A DNA stretch of 64,000 nucleotides from UBA5195 sp034432755 (GCA_034432755.1 DAOUBQ010000098.1:5114-69113); one strand, 5' to 3'; counted from the stretch's first letter, positions 24,463 through 33,407 are shown. Numbers and translations: made by a program. The notes: generated by a model not told the origin, from the sequence alone.

Positions 24463-26301
24463 ATGGGCTTCTTTGCCGGACTAAACGCAGAAAAATACGA
24501 CCGCCAATACTCCGACCGTGAACTCGCGCGGCGCATGATTGGCTATTTTGCCCCGCAAAAAGGGCGCATGGCAGCCATTATCGTCCTGGTGATGGTCATG
24601 GCCGGGTTGGGCGCGGCCCTGCCGGTTATCGTCAGCCGCATCATGGACCTGCTCGAAAGCCAACCCACGCCGCAGGCCATTGCCCTGGTAGGGCTGGGCA
24701 TGACCCTGATTGCCTTCCTGAACTGGGGCATGAACTGGCTGCGGCGCAGCCTCACCGTCCGCGCAGTAGGCGACGTGGTGCTGGAACTGCGCACAAAATC
24801 CTTCGCCGCTGCTGCCGAACACGACCTCTCGTTTTACGACCAGTTTTCGAGCGGGCGCATCGTCAGCCGCATTACCTCCGATACCAACGACTTTGGCCAG
24901 CTGGTGGTCATCGTCACCGACGTAGCCTCGCAACTCATTCAGACGGTCATCCTGGGCGTTGTCCTCTTTCGGGTTGAGTGGCGGCTGTTTCTGGTGATGT
25001 TGGCCTTCATGCCGATTGTATTTGCCATTGCCATCGGCTTTCGCAGACTGGCACGCATCGTCACCCGGCGCGGAATGCAGGCCATGGCCGATGTCAACGC
25101 CACCATCAAAGAAACAGTCAGCGGCATTGCCGTTGCAAAAAACTTTCGGCAAGAGCAGAGCATCTTCGAGACCTTCGATGCCGCCAATCAGCAATCGTAT
25201 CGGGTCAATGTGCGGCGCGGGTTCGTCCTTTCCCTGGTGTTTCCTGTCCTCAACGCGGTCACCGGCATATTCGTCGGCATTCTGGTTTATGCAGGCGGCT
25301 TCAGCGCGGCGGCGGGGGTGATTACCGTAGGAGCATGGTATCTGTTTATCAACTCGCTCGACTACTTCATGTTCCCCCTGCTCAACCTGACCTCCTTTTG
25401 GGCCCAAATTCAATCGGGACTTTCTGCTGCAGAGCGCGCCTTTGCGCTCATAGACGCCGACCCCAACGTTCATCAAGTGGACAAAAAAAACGTACCGCCG
25501 CTTAAAGGGGAAATTCGCTTCGAGGAACTGGATTTCCGTTACACGGACAAGGAACCCATCCTGACCGGCTTCAACCTGCTCATCCAACCCGGAGAGAATC
25601 TCGCGCTGGTGGGTCACACCGGGGCTGGTAAATCCTCCATTGCCAAACTGATTGCCCGCTTCTACGAATTTCAAGGCGGGCGACTGCTGATTGACGGTCA
25701 CGACATCCGTACTTTTGACCTCCAGCAATACCGCCGCCAGTTGGGAATCGTCTCTCAGGTTCCGTTCCTGTTCTCTGGCACAGTCGAAGAAAACATCCGC
25801 TACGCCTGCCCCGCTTGCACCGGGCGAGATGAAATCCTGGAGATGGCCCGCAAAATTGGCGATGGCGAATGGCTGGAAACCCTGCCCAATGGCCTGGAGA
25901 CCGAAGTCGGCGAGCGCGGCGCGCGCCTCAGCATGGGCCAGCGTCAACTCGTCGCCCTCATGCGCGTTCTCGTGCAGAAACCGGCCATCTTCATCCTGGA
26001 TGAAGCCACCGCCAGCATTGACCCATTCACTGAATGGCAAATTCAGCAGGCGCTCGACCTGATTCTCAATCAATCCACCAGCATCCTCATTGCACACCGC
26101 CTTTCGACCGTGAAAGCCGCCGACCGGATTGTGGTGATGAAGCAGGGCGCAATCATCGAGCAGGGCAATCACCAGGGTCTGCTGGCCCAAGCCGGGCATT
26201 ACGCTGAATTGTATAACACCTACTTCCGCCATCAATCGCTCAGTTACCGCCCCGATTGGGTGGACGACAAACTCGCCGCCAATTTGCAGGTTAAAGAGTA
26301 A
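24463..26301 (+). CDS. ABC exporter half-transporter, consensus-site subunit
   Basis: 612 residues: an N-terminal elbow helix and six-helix membrane domain (about 25-330), then an ATPase domain. Walker A is GHTGAGKS and Walker B is IFILDEATAS with the catalytic Glu intact, but the signature motif is LSMGQ instead of LSGGQ. Paired with the 20610-22415 product (Asp in Walker B, LSGGQ intact), this gives one active and one degenerate ATP site, as in known heterodimeric exporters. The start ATG at 24463 follows a simple CTGCTCACTG-type repeat and has no clear ribosome site. Confidence 0.92.
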   Translation: MGFFAGLNAEKYDRQYSDRELARRMIGYFAPQKGRMAAIIVLVMVMAGLGAALPVIVSRIMDLLESQPTPQAIALVGLGMTLIAFLNWGMNWLRRSLTVRAVGDVVLELRTKSFAAAAEHDLSFYDQFSSGRIVSRITSDTNDFGQLVVIVTDVASQLIQTVILGVVLFRVEWRLFLVMLAFMPIVFAIAIGFRRLARIVTRRGMQAMADVNATIKETVSGIAVAKNFRQEQSIFETFDAANQQSYRVNVRRGFVLSLVFPVLNAVTGIFVGILVYAGGFSAAAGVITVGAWYLFINSLDYFMFPLLNLTSFWAQIQSGLSAAERAFALIDADPNVHQVDKKNVPPLKGEIRFEELDFRYTDKEPILTGFNLLIQPGENLALVGHTGAGKSSIAKLIARFYEFQGGRLLIDGHDIRTFDLQQYRRQLGIVSQVPFLFSGTVEENIRYACPACTGRDEILEMARKIGDGEWLETLPNGLETEVGERGARLSMGQRQLVALMRVLVQKPAIFILDEATASIDPFTEWQIQQALDLILNQSTSILIAHRLSTVKAADRIVVMKQGAIIEQGNHQGLLAQAGHYAELYNTYFRHQSLSYRPDWVDDKLAANLQVKE

Positions 26302-26405
26302 CTTTCGTGTGTGCTAAATTTTGATACTCAATTCTTATGGAATTAACCCGCATCTTGCGCCTATAATGTAACGATTACCATTTTGCCAGGAGGCTTGGGT
26401 TAATT

Positions 26406-26540
26406 ATGAATGGCAGCGAGATTATCGAATACTCCCTGTGTTGCGTCAACCTGGTTATCATCACGGTGGTGTTAGGGGTCGTGTTTTCTTTTATTTACAG
26501 CATCCTGAGCGACATTCGAAACACGCTGCGCAAGAACTGA
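26406..26540 (+). CDS. 44-aa single-helix membrane peptide
   Basis: 44 codons with AGGAGG (26388-26393) 12 nt before the ATG and a TATAAT (26362-26367) upstream. Residues 1-12 are polar with a CC pair at 12-13, 14-33 form one hydrophobic helix, and the tail SDIRNTLRKN is basic, predicting an N-out/C-in topology. It follows the ABC exporter gene by about 100 bp but has its own likely promoter. No family is recognised. Confidence 0.55.
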   Translation: MNGSEIIEYSLCCVNLVIITVVLGVVFSFIYSILSDIRNTLRKN

Positions 26541-26828
26541 CAGCCTCTCTCCTGCATACCCCATCAACAGCCCTCCACATTGGCTCTTTGTGCAAAGTTG
26601 TGCAAGGTCAATGAACAAAAAAAGAGAGTTTGCGACTGTGTTTGTATGGTGAGAAGTATAAGCGCTTCTTGGGGTCGTCCAGGAAGCCGCCGTTTTTCTT
26701 CGCGCCGGGTTGATCGTTTGCAGTATAGCCACCCAAGATTTACATTGACCACGAAAACCGATTTGCTTCTCGCGGTCAGGCTGCTTGTCCACCGTCAGGC
26801 AGGCAGAATGAGATTCCGAAAGACGGAA

Positions 26829-27412
26829 TTAAGAATCTTTCAGGATTTTGCGGGTGATTTCCACCGTCCAGCGTAGGGGGCCAGATTCGATGAGTTTGAA
26901 AGAGGAGGCCGCCTGGGCGAAATAAACCTTGTCGTCGTAGTAGATGTGAATGTCCAAAGCATCAAAATCTTTGGGGCGGTCCTCGAAAGCCTGAAACTGG
27001 TTGCCAATCTGCCCGCTGGCAAGAACTTCGCGGTTGGCGGTTTTGTCAAAAATAAGGGTCAGGTTGCCGGTTTCAGCAAAGGTGACGACGAGAAAATCGT
27101 TTTCCAGCGTCAGGTTCCAGGTATCAGGGGATTGGTCATTGGTGATTGGTCATTGGGGTTCGGGCAAGATGGACGATCCTATGGTGACAGGTGTGACGCT
27201 GTGGGGAGGGAGTTCGCCAACGTCAAGAAGCATTCCACCTTCAACGGTCTGCACCCGCCAATGAGCATTTAAAACTCGCCGATTACCAGCCAGAAACACC
27301 AAATCGCTCCGCGAAAACGGCGTGGGGTTGATGAGCAGCAAATCGCCGCCCAGAGAGGCAGCAATGGCCGCTAAAGCGGCATAACAGCAGCGCCGTTGCA
27401 AGAGGGCTATAT
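26829..27412 (-). pseudogene. Remnant of a GH38 alpha-mannosidase (C-terminal region)
   Basis: Translating the minus strand gives two blocks in one frame. The first (27407 to 27153) contains AAIAASLGGDLLLINPTPFS, then WRVQTVEGGMLLDVGELPPH. The second (27117 to 26832) contains LENDFLVVTFAETGNLTLIF, then NQFQAFEDRPKDFDALDIHI. These are characteristic of the beta-rich C-terminal half of family 38 alpha-mannosidases. The blocks are separated by an in-frame TGA (27150-27152) inside a 14-bp direct repeat (GATTGGTCATTGGT). The catalytic N-terminal part and the last part are absent, and a family A repeat starts at the upstream edge. A dead gene fragment; about 190 residues remain of an enzyme usually of about 1000. 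Confidence 0.8.
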
Positions 27413-27530
27413 GGCTTTCTCAGAATCTGGTTTCAGGCGAAAAAATAAACAGGATGGGCAGGATGTTCAGGATAAACCGCGCGAAAAGCAGCGTGCAAAC
27501 ATCCTGTTTATCCTGTCTATCCTGTTAAAC
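27411..27530 (+). repeat. Dispersed intergenic repeat, family A (copy 2)
   Basis: Begins ATGGCTTTCTCAGAATCTGG and continues through CAGGATGGGCAGGATGTTCAGGAT, then an opposed block ATCCTGTTTATCCTGTCTATCCTG (split here as hexamer repeats of ATCCTG). The two ATCCTG/CAGGAT blocks face each other across about 25 bp and could fold into a hairpin. It abuts the truncated end of the alpha-mannosidase remnant. The stretch 26541-26828 beside the remnant shows no gene. Confidence 0.65.
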
Positions 27531-27640
27531 AAAGCGGCCCCAGCGATAAGCAAAAAGCCATGAGAGGCCTGGCAGGCACTCTTCGATTGGCCGCCTCCCC
27601 AATGGTACAATCGGAATCTAACGTTCTTAGGAGAGAAAGC

Positions 27641-28756
27641 ATGTCGCACGAGCCAAATAACCCATATAACACGCCCATCCATGCCATCCCTGTGCCGCTC
27701 ATTCGTGTTTCAGGTTCGCACCGCGAAATGGGCCGCCAAATTGGCGAGGCCATGCGCGAACAGGTGAAACATAGCATTGAAAACGCGCACCAGTTGTTGA
27801 AGGACGCATACCAGCAGATTGAACTCACCTGGGAGGGAGCGGCCATTCAAGCGCGCAAATACCTGCCCTTTGCCCAAGAGCGCTATCCGCAATATGTTGA
27901 GGAAATGCAAGGGATTGCCGAAGGAAGCAATGTGTCTTTTGAGGATGTGGTGGTGCTGAACGCTATGGAGGCTGTCACAACAGATGCCTTGCATCTGACT
28001 CGCTGTACCAGCATGGCAATCAACGAGGAGCGCACCGCCGATGGGCATGTGCTGGCGGCGCATAATGAAGACTGGCTTCCTGAAGATGAGGAGGATGTTT
28101 ACATCGTTTACGCCACGCCGAAAGATGAACCGCCCTTCCTGGCGATGAGTTACGGCGGCCTGCTGCCCAACATTGGTTTCAACGCCTATGGCATCGCCCA
28201 ATTAATTGATTCGGTCTACCCCAACGATTCGCGCATTGGCATTCCGCGCATTGTGGTGGGGCGGGCCGTGCTGGCATCCAAGACGCCTGCCGGGGCTATT
28301 CGCCGGGCAATTGTGCCGCACCGCGCCGCCGGGTATAACCATGTTATAGTACATGAGAGTGGTGAAATCTACTCGGTAGAAGTTTCGGCCCGGCGCTTTG
28401 ACATCTTATATGCCGAAGAGGGCATTATGGTACATACCAATCATTATCAGGCAACAAAGATGAAAGAGGTAGAAGCCGAGCCAGAAGAACTGATTTCTTC
28501 GCGGGTACGTTACCTGCGCGCCCGACGGCTGCTGCGCCAGAGCGAGGTGCATACCATTAAAACCTTGCAAGCCATCCAGAAAGACCATGTGAATTTTTCC
28601 AATTCGATTTGCAACCACGCCGTTGATGTGCGCCAGCCGCTCGACCGCGAGAAAACCATCAACGCGATGGTGTTCGACCTGACGGCGCGCGAAATGCACA
28701 TTGCCTGGGGAAACCCATGCCAAAACTTATATCACACCTATCACCTCGAAGAGTAG
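27641..28756 (+). CDS. C45/acyl-CoA:6-APA acyltransferase-like Ntn hydrolase
   Basis: 371 residues. The family self-cleaves before a Cys, which becomes the N-terminal nucleophile: here Cys122 in HLTRCTSMAINEE. The N-terminal GSHREMGRQIGEAM and the later AAHNEDWLPEDE and VGVGRAV-like regions (FNAYGIAQLIDSVYPN) fit peptidase C45 proteins, related to isopenicillin-N acyltransferase. It probably cleaves or forms an amide bond in a small molecule or peptide; the substrate is unknown. The start at 27641 has TTAGGAGAG upstream, which rules against the longer frame from 27560. Confidence 0.85.
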   Translation: MSHEPNNPYNTPIHAIPVPLIRVSGSHREMGRQIGEAMREQVKHSIENAHQLLKDAYQQIELTWEGAAIQARKYLPFAQERYPQYVEEMQGIAEGSNVSFEDVVVLNAMEAVTTDALHLTRCTSMAINEERTADGHVLAAHNEDWLPEDEEDVYIVYATPKDEPPFLAMSYGGLLPNIGFNAYGIAQLIDSVYPNDSRIGIPRIVVGRAVLASKTPAGAIRRAIVPHRAAGYNHVIVHESGEIYSVEVSARRFDILYAEEGIMVHTNHYQATKMKEVEAEPEELISSRVRYLRARRLLRQSEVHTIKTLQAIQKDHVNFSNSICNHAVDVRQPLDREKTINAMVFDLTAREMHIAWGNPCQNLYHTYHLEE

Positions 28757-28822
28757 GTCAAATTGTTTTTGATGCTATAATTTCGTCAGAAAAACCCATT
28801 GTTCCGCTCTTGGAGAAACCCC

Positions 28823-29188
28823 ATGAAATCACGCTGGCAGGTACACCAAGGCACCCAAGTTTTCATTGCCGATTTTTCGCATCGCGGCAACAACGCTGAA
28901 GAGATCGCGGCAGAATGTGAAGCGATCCGGCAGGAGTTGAAGGGCAAGCCCGCGCATTCCATTCTCTCTATTTCGTATGTCGAAGGAACGCTGGCAAACG
29001 AAGACATCATCAACCACCTGCTTGAATTGGTCAAAGAAACGAACCAGTACATCAAAAAGCGGGCAGTTGTTGGGGTAAGCGGCTACCGGCGGCACTTACT
29101 CTATGCCTTCTCAAAAGTCGTTGGAGACCTTAAATTCAGCGTGTTCGATTCGCTCGATGAAGCCCTGGACTGGCTTGTAAAAAAATAG
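28823..29188 (+). CDS. STAS/SpoIIAA-like small protein
   Basis: 121 residues with an alpha/beta pattern: a first strand (QVFIADFSH), helix (NAEEIAAECEAIRQEL), strand (AHSILSISYVEG), helix, strand (KRAVVGVSG) and a last helix (DSLDEALDWLVKK). This order and the final helix resemble SpoIIAA-like STAS proteins; the paralogue-like protein at 49687-50055 has a similar layout. Molecular role unknown, perhaps ligand or partner sensing. GGAGA lies 8 nt before the ATG. The SDR gene follows after 10 bp. Confidence 0.6.
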   Translation: MKSRWQVHQGTQVFIADFSHRGNNAEEIAAECEAIRQELKGKPAHSILSISYVEGTLANEDIINHLLELVKETNQYIKKRAVVGVSGYRRHLLYAFSKVVGDLKFSVFDSLDEALDWLVKK

Positions 29189-29198
29189 AGGAGCCACG

Positions 29199-30044
29199 AT
29201 GCTTGTTTCCATGCAAGGAAAAACCATACTGATTACAGGCGCGACCTCCGGAATTGGACTGGCCATGGCGCGCGAACTCGCCAGAAAAGGCGCGCACATC
29301 ACCCTTTTAGGGCGCAATGCGGCCAAACTGGCAACGGTGGCTGAACAAATCAGAAACCAGACCAGCAACCAGAACCTCGATACCATCCTGGCGGATTTGT
29401 CCACCCAGGCCGGGGTGCAGTTGGCTGCGCATGAATTCAAGAAACGCCACACCCGTCTGGACGTGTTAATCAACAATGCCGGGGCCATTTACATGAGCAG
29501 GCATCTCTCGGCAGATGGCCTGGAAATGACCTTTGCGCTCAACCATTTGAGCTATTTCCACCTGACCAACCTGTTGTTGGATGTGTTAAAAGCGAGCGCC
29601 CCGGCGCGCGTGATCAACGTTGCTTCCGATGCTCATCGTGGACAGGTGATTGATTTTGACAATTTACAAGGCGAAAAATCGTACAACGGAATGACAATCT
29701 ACGGGCGTTCAAAACTGATGAACGTATTATTTACCTACGAATTGGCACGCAAACTGGAAGGAAAAGGAGTCACCGTCAATGCCATGCATCCCGGATTTGT
29801 GGCAACCGATTTCGGCAAGAATAACGGCACTTTGATGAGCCTGGCGCTGAAACTCATCTCGCCGATTGCCAAAACAGCCGAAGAGGGCGCATTGACCGGA
29901 ATTTACCTGGCCTGCTCGATGGAAGTGGAAGGCGTCAGCGCAAAATATTTCGTCGAAAAACAGGCTGTAGATTCCGACCCGGTATCCTATAACCAGGCAA
30001 TCGCAGAACGCTTGTGGAATACCAGCCTGGAGATGATAGCCTGA
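29199..30044 (+). CDS. Short-chain dehydrogenase/reductase (retinol-dehydrogenase-like)
   Basis: 281 residues, Rossmann fold. The cofactor motif TGATSGIG, the NNAG motif in LINNAGAIYM, the Ser in NVASDAHR and YGRSK (Tyr and Lys of the active site) are present. The layout is like the RDH/WW-domain oxidoreductase branch of SDRs. It oxidises or reduces an alcohol/carbonyl with NAD(P). GAGGAG lies 5 nt before the ATG at 29199. It is in an operon with the STAS-like gene. Confidence 0.93.
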   Translation: MLVSMQGKTILITGATSGIGLAMARELARKGAHITLLGRNAAKLATVAEQIRNQTSNQNLDTILADLSTQAGVQLAAHEFKKRHTRLDVLINNAGAIYMSRHLSADGLEMTFALNHLSYFHLTNLLLDVLKASAPARVINVASDAHRGQVIDFDNLQGEKSYNGMTIYGRSKLMNVLFTYELARKLEGKGVTVNAMHPGFVATDFGKNNGTLMSLALKLISPIAKTAEEGALTGIYLACSMEVEGVSAKYFVEKQAVDSDPVSYNQAIAERLWNTSLEMIA

Positions 30045-30092
30045 ACATCCACCAGACATGCCAGATACTTCACCAGAGCGCAACGCACCCGT

Positions 30093-30812
30093 TTATTGGG
30101 CCAAAGCAAAATATAAAAATACAAGCATAAACAGGGTCACCACCACCAAGACCGCCAGGCCAGGAAACCAGGCGCCTTGCAAAGCAAACATCATCCCAAC
30201 CAACAGGACAATTGCCATAGCACGGAAGCCTGTCAGCATACTCGTTCTTTGCGCCGACACACCGTTTTGTTTTTCCAAAACCCACAGCCCGGCCAAAATG
30301 CTCAAGGCGCTCAAGCCCAACCAGAACCACAAAAGCACACCTCCGCTCACCAACGGAACATTCAGCACAAGGATGCCGCAGGTATCTTCGGCAAGCCGGG
30401 TTTGATATTCGGGGTAGCGAAAAGCCTTTGCAAAAATGAAAAAGTTTAAGTCTATGTTTTCTTGGGAGACCGGGAATTCAAGCGTTGTGCTTTCTCCAGG
30501 CAACAGGGTAGGGGCTTTCTCGCGGCTCGAGGAGAGCAGCCCTGGCGCGCTCACCTCCACCCGTATTAAGGGAGCGATAGACTGGTCGGTGTCGTTGCGC
30601 ACCAGCACCCGCAGATGAGCGGTTTCAGAGCGGGTCATCACAGGAGGGCAAGATAACCCGCCAAAAGTCTCATTGGTAAGGTGCGGCAGGCCGTAAAAGA
30701 CCGCTTCAATATCAGACCACACCACCCCACCAGCCAGCAAAACTCCAAGCACAATGCCTGTCAAGAACAATAGCAGTCCGAGGGTAAATTTCGATTGAGA
30801 TTGAGTAGTCAT
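30093..30812 (-). CDS. Membrane protein with extracytoplasmic loop domain, unknown function
   Basis: 239 residues. One N-terminal helix (about 10-32) is followed by an outside domain of about 110 residues that looks like an immunoglobulin-like fold (ETAHLRVLVRNDTDQSIAPL, then LLPGESTTLEFPV), with two Cys that could pair. Four hydrophobic segments complete the C-terminal half (about 150-238). No family is recognised. Divergent from radC, convergent with the SDR gene. Confidence 0.7.
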   Translation of the reverse strand: MTTQSQSKFTLGLLLFLTGIVLGVLLAGGVVWSDIEAVFYGLPHLTNETFGGLSCPPVMTRSETAHLRVLVRNDTDQSIAPLIRVEVSAPGLLSSSREKAPTLLPGESTTLEFPVSQENIDLNFFIFAKAFRYPEYQTRLAEDTCGILVLNVPLVSGGVLLWFWLGLSALSILAGLWVLEKQNGVSAQRTSMLTGFRAMAIVLLVGMMFALQGAWFPGLAVLVVVTLFMLVFLYFALAQ

Positions 30813-30951
30813 AGCAGGTTGATTTTACAATAGTTTGCAAACAAAAACGTCGGACGAGCTTAATTTTGCCGCTTAATCTGCACATGAGAACCTGCGGGCA
30901 GCGACAAGGCTTATCCGCGATGATTATTCCCTTGCTGCAAAGGCTGAAACG

Positions 30952-31659
30952 ATGGCCGAAAACAACCCCAAGCCCCTCTACCGTATCACCGATTTGCACG
31001 AATCGGACCGCCCGCGTGAGCGGCTGGCCTCGCTGGGACCGCAAGCACTCTCCAATGCGGAACTGATTGCCATCTTGCTTCGGGTGGGCGTGCCAGGCGA
31101 AAACGCCGTGCAGGTCGGACAGCGCCTGCTGCAACAATTCGGCGGGATTTCAGGCATTCATCGCGCGCCCTTTGTTGATTTACTCAACCAGCATGGCATT
31201 GGCGAGGCGAAAGCAGCCCAACTCAAAGCGGCCATCGAATTAGGGCGACGGCTGACCCTGGAATCGCCCAACGAACGCCCAGCCATCAACTCCCCCGCCG
31301 ATGCAGCGGGGCTGGTCCTGTACGAAATGGGGGCTTTGGAACAGGAACACCTGCGGGTGATTCTGCTCGACCGGCGCAACCGGGTTCTCGATTTGGTAGA
31401 ACTGTATCGTGGCTCGGTCAGTTCAGCGCAGGTTCGGGTGGCGGAGGTTTTCCGCGAGGCCATTCGCAAAAACGCTTCGGCGCTGATTGTGATTCACAAC
31501 CATCCCAGCGGCGACCCCACTCCCAGCCCGGATGATGTGGCGCTGACCCGCGCCATCGTCCAGGCTGGTAAGATGTTAGATATAGAGGTGTTAGACCACC
31601 TGGTCATCGGCCAGGGACGCTGGGTTTCGCTCAAAGAGCGAGGATTGGGCTTTGGATAA
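30952..31659 (+). CDS. radC: RadC-family JAB domain protein
   Basis: 235 residues. An N-terminal helix-hairpin-helix region (GPQALSNAELIAILLRVG, and GIGEAKAAQLKAAIELGRR) precedes a JAB/MPN metalloprotease-like domain with E-(x)n-HNHPSGDPTPSPDD, the zinc-binding motif. Despite the name, a direct role in DNA repair is not established for the family. A terminator starts 6 bp after the stop. Alone on its strand. Confidence 0.95.
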   Translation: MAENNPKPLYRITDLHESDRPRERLASLGPQALSNAELIAILLRVGVPGENAVQVGQRLLQQFGGISGIHRAPFVDLLNQHGIGEAKAAQLKAAIELGRRLTLESPNERPAINSPADAAGLVLYEMGALEQEHLRVILLDRRNRVLDLVELYRGSVSSAQVRVAEVFREAIRKNASALIVIHNHPSGDPTPSPDDVALTRAIVQAGKMLDIEVLDHLVIGQGRWVSLKERGLGFG

Positions 31660-31664
31660 AACGA

Positions 31665-31689
31665 CAGGCCAGGCTGCCAGCCTGGCCTG
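31665..31689. terminator. Bidirectional terminator between radC and DapA-like gene
   Basis: Perfect 10-bp stem CAGGCCAGGC / GCCTGGCCTG with loop TGCCA, preceded by AAAACGA and followed by GATTTTC, between convergent genes. Confidence 0.75.
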
Positions 31690-31695
31690 CGATTT

Positions 31696-32613
31696 TCAGG
31701 TCGGTTCGCCGCACTCGTACAGTTCCAAGCAGCAATTGTCCTCGGTTTGCTGCGTAACCGGCAGCAATGGCGGGCGCACTGGCCAGCGTTCGAACCCAAA
31801 CATGCGTGCGAGCATGGATTTGAGAATCGAAGGGAAAGGGGTATAGTGGTCAAGAATGCGGCGGCGCTGGGTGAGTTCTTCCTGGGCATCAAGTGCATCC
31901 CCGCCTTGTGAAAATATATTCCACACCTGGCGCAAAATGGGTGAATACAGGTTAGCAAGAGCGGTAATCGCGCCACCCGCGTGATGTTCGAGAGCGTGCA
32001 AGAACAGGCTGTCGTTGCCGGTCAGGACAAGCAAATCGGGGCCGAAGCGGCCTCCCAGGGCAACGGCATAATCGGGGTCGCCCGAAGAGTCTTTGATTCC
32101 GGCAAACTTTTCGGGGTGGGCATCTTTCAGGCGCGCAAGCAGGTCGAGCGACAACCCCATGCCTGATTGGTTGGGGATATGATAGCCAAGCAGGTATCCG
32201 CCCTGCGGAACAGCCCGGTTGAGGACCTGGTCATACCATAGAAACAGTCCATCCTCTTTGGCTTTGCGATAATAATAGGGCGGCAAGACAACCACGCCCT
32301 GGCATCCCAGTTCAAACGCCATGCGGGTCAGGCGAATTGTTTCATCGAGGCTAGGCGTGCCGGTGCCGGCCAGCAGGCGAAACGCCGGGAAAGTCTGCCG
32401 AACTCCCTGGGCAGCCCGCAGCATCATTTCGCGTTCTGCCGCGCTAAAAGACGGCCCCTCTCCAGTGGTTCCAAAGAGCAGCGCGCCATGACAATCACGG
32501 GCAGCCAGGAAGTTCAAAAACGGGACAATGGCTTCTGGGGCAATGGAAAAATCTGGCTTGAGAGGGGTTAGCGCTGCAGCATAGACCCCGGCCAGGGGGT
32601 GGCGAGCGGTCAT
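31696..32613 (-). CDS. DapA/N-acetylneuraminate-lyase family aldolase
   Basis: 305 residues, a TIM barrel. The motif GTTGEGPSFS is the carboxylate-binding loop, the Tyr is in LLGYHIPN, and the Schiff-base Lys is in FAGIKDSSGD. The family condenses or cleaves pyruvate adducts. True dihydrodipicolinate synthases usually keep a distinct binding set; the C-terminus here is Cys-rich (DNCCLELYECGEPT), so another aldolase in the family is as likely. It starts 19 bp after the metallophosphoesterase stop, so the pair may be co-transcribed. Confidence 0.87.
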   Translation of the reverse strand: MTARHPLAGVYAAALTPLKPDFSIAPEAIVPFLNFLAARDCHGALLFGTTGEGPSFSAAEREMMLRAAQGVRQTFPAFRLLAGTGTPSLDETIRLTRMAFELGCQGVVVLPPYYYRKAKEDGLFLWYDQVLNRAVPQGGYLLGYHIPNQSGMGLSLDLLARLKDAHPEKFAGIKDSSGDPDYAVALGGRFGPDLLVLTGNDSLFLHALEHHAGGAITALANLYSPILRQVWNIFSQGGDALDAQEELTQRRRILDHYTPFPSILKSMLARMFGFERWPVRPPLLPVTQQTEDNCCLELYECGEPT

Positions 32614-32632
32614 GGGTTGTCCTTTTCCGAAA

Positions 32633-33253
32633 TTATTCGATTTCGATGATTCGATAGGGATACACGTTTACGACCTGGCAGCCGTGATACGTAGTAATGT
32701 GACTCTTCAGGTTTTGCCGATAGAAAATGGTGTGGCCGTGCAAGTAGTAACGCGGCCTGGCCCAGCGAATGAGAAAATTCAGGGCGCGCATGCCCTGGTG
32801 GGCCGGGTCATCATCGTCGTGAATGCCTTCGGGAGGTGAGTGCGCGATAAAAATATCCAAAGGCCGGCGATAGCGGCTTTTCTGAAGGATGATTTTGGGT
32901 AGCAGCCTCCAGGCGCGCAGGTACATTTCCCTTTGGGAATATTGATTGGGCGTATGATGCTGGTAACGAATACTTCCACCCAAACCAGCGATAAGCAATC
33001 CCTTGGAATAAACAACCTTCCCATCCACGTTGTCCCCGCCAGATACGCGAGAATTGGCATGATGGCCGTACTCCGGGTCATGATTCCCCGGTATATAAAA
33101 CAAAGGCCTGTTATAAATGCTGACCAGGAATTCGAGGTAAGGGTATGGCAAATCACCACACCCGATAATCATCCGAACATCGGGATAGGTTTCACTGACC
33201 GAGCTGGAATACAGGCGGTCGATGATTTGGTCGCTGACGGCAAGGATTTTCAT
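32633..33253 (-). CDS. Calcineurin-like metallophosphoesterase
   Basis: 206 residues. Motifs IIGCGDLPYPYL, IPGNHDPEY (GNHD), IAHSPPEG and LHGHTIFYR form the dinuclear metal site. The first motif is weak: MKILAVSDQIIDRLY has D but lacks the DxH His (Gln instead), as in some bacterial subgroups. The substrate is unknown. The ATG at 33253 was chosen since upstream extensions are AT-rich and non-homologous looking; no ribosome site is visible, so a leaderless start is possible. Confidence 0.85.
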   Translation of the reverse strand: MKILAVSDQIIDRLYSSSVSETYPDVRMIIGCGDLPYPYLEFLVSIYNRPLFYIPGNHDPEYGHHANSRVSGGDNVDGKVVYSKGLLIAGLGGSIRYQHHTPNQYSQREMYLRAWRLLPKIILQKSRYRRPLDIFIAHSPPEGIHDDDDPAHQGMRALNFLIRWARPRYYLHGHTIFYRQNLKSHITTYHGCQVVNVYPYRIIEIE

Positions 33254-33330
33254 TATTGTTAGAATTTTGCCCCAAAACGAACGCAGACGCAAGGGTTGGG
33301 TTACGAAAAACGCAAACTGATACCTTAAAC

Positions 33331-33360
33331 TTGGAAATTCGGAGAATAATGGACTATAAT
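33331..33360 (+). promoter_or_regulatory. Candidate sigma-70 type promoter of kinase operon
   Basis: TTGGAA (33331-33336), 18-bp spacer, TATAAT (33355-33360), about 48 bp before the kinase ATG. Confidence 0.45.
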
Positions 33361-33407
33361 TTAACATCACTTTTATTATTCGCACTCTTATTCTACAATA
33401 AACGGGT

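Noticed and set aside
24481..26235. 584-residue open frame antisense to the second ABC gene
   Set aside because: It is the complement of a clear ABC transporter, with Gln/His/Asp-rich low-complexity composition and no family motif; a frame left open by codon bias.
26472..26792. 106-residue minus-strand frame beside the mannosidase remnant
   Set aside because: No recognisable motif, overlaps the 44-aa gene, and has mixed composition like random frames.
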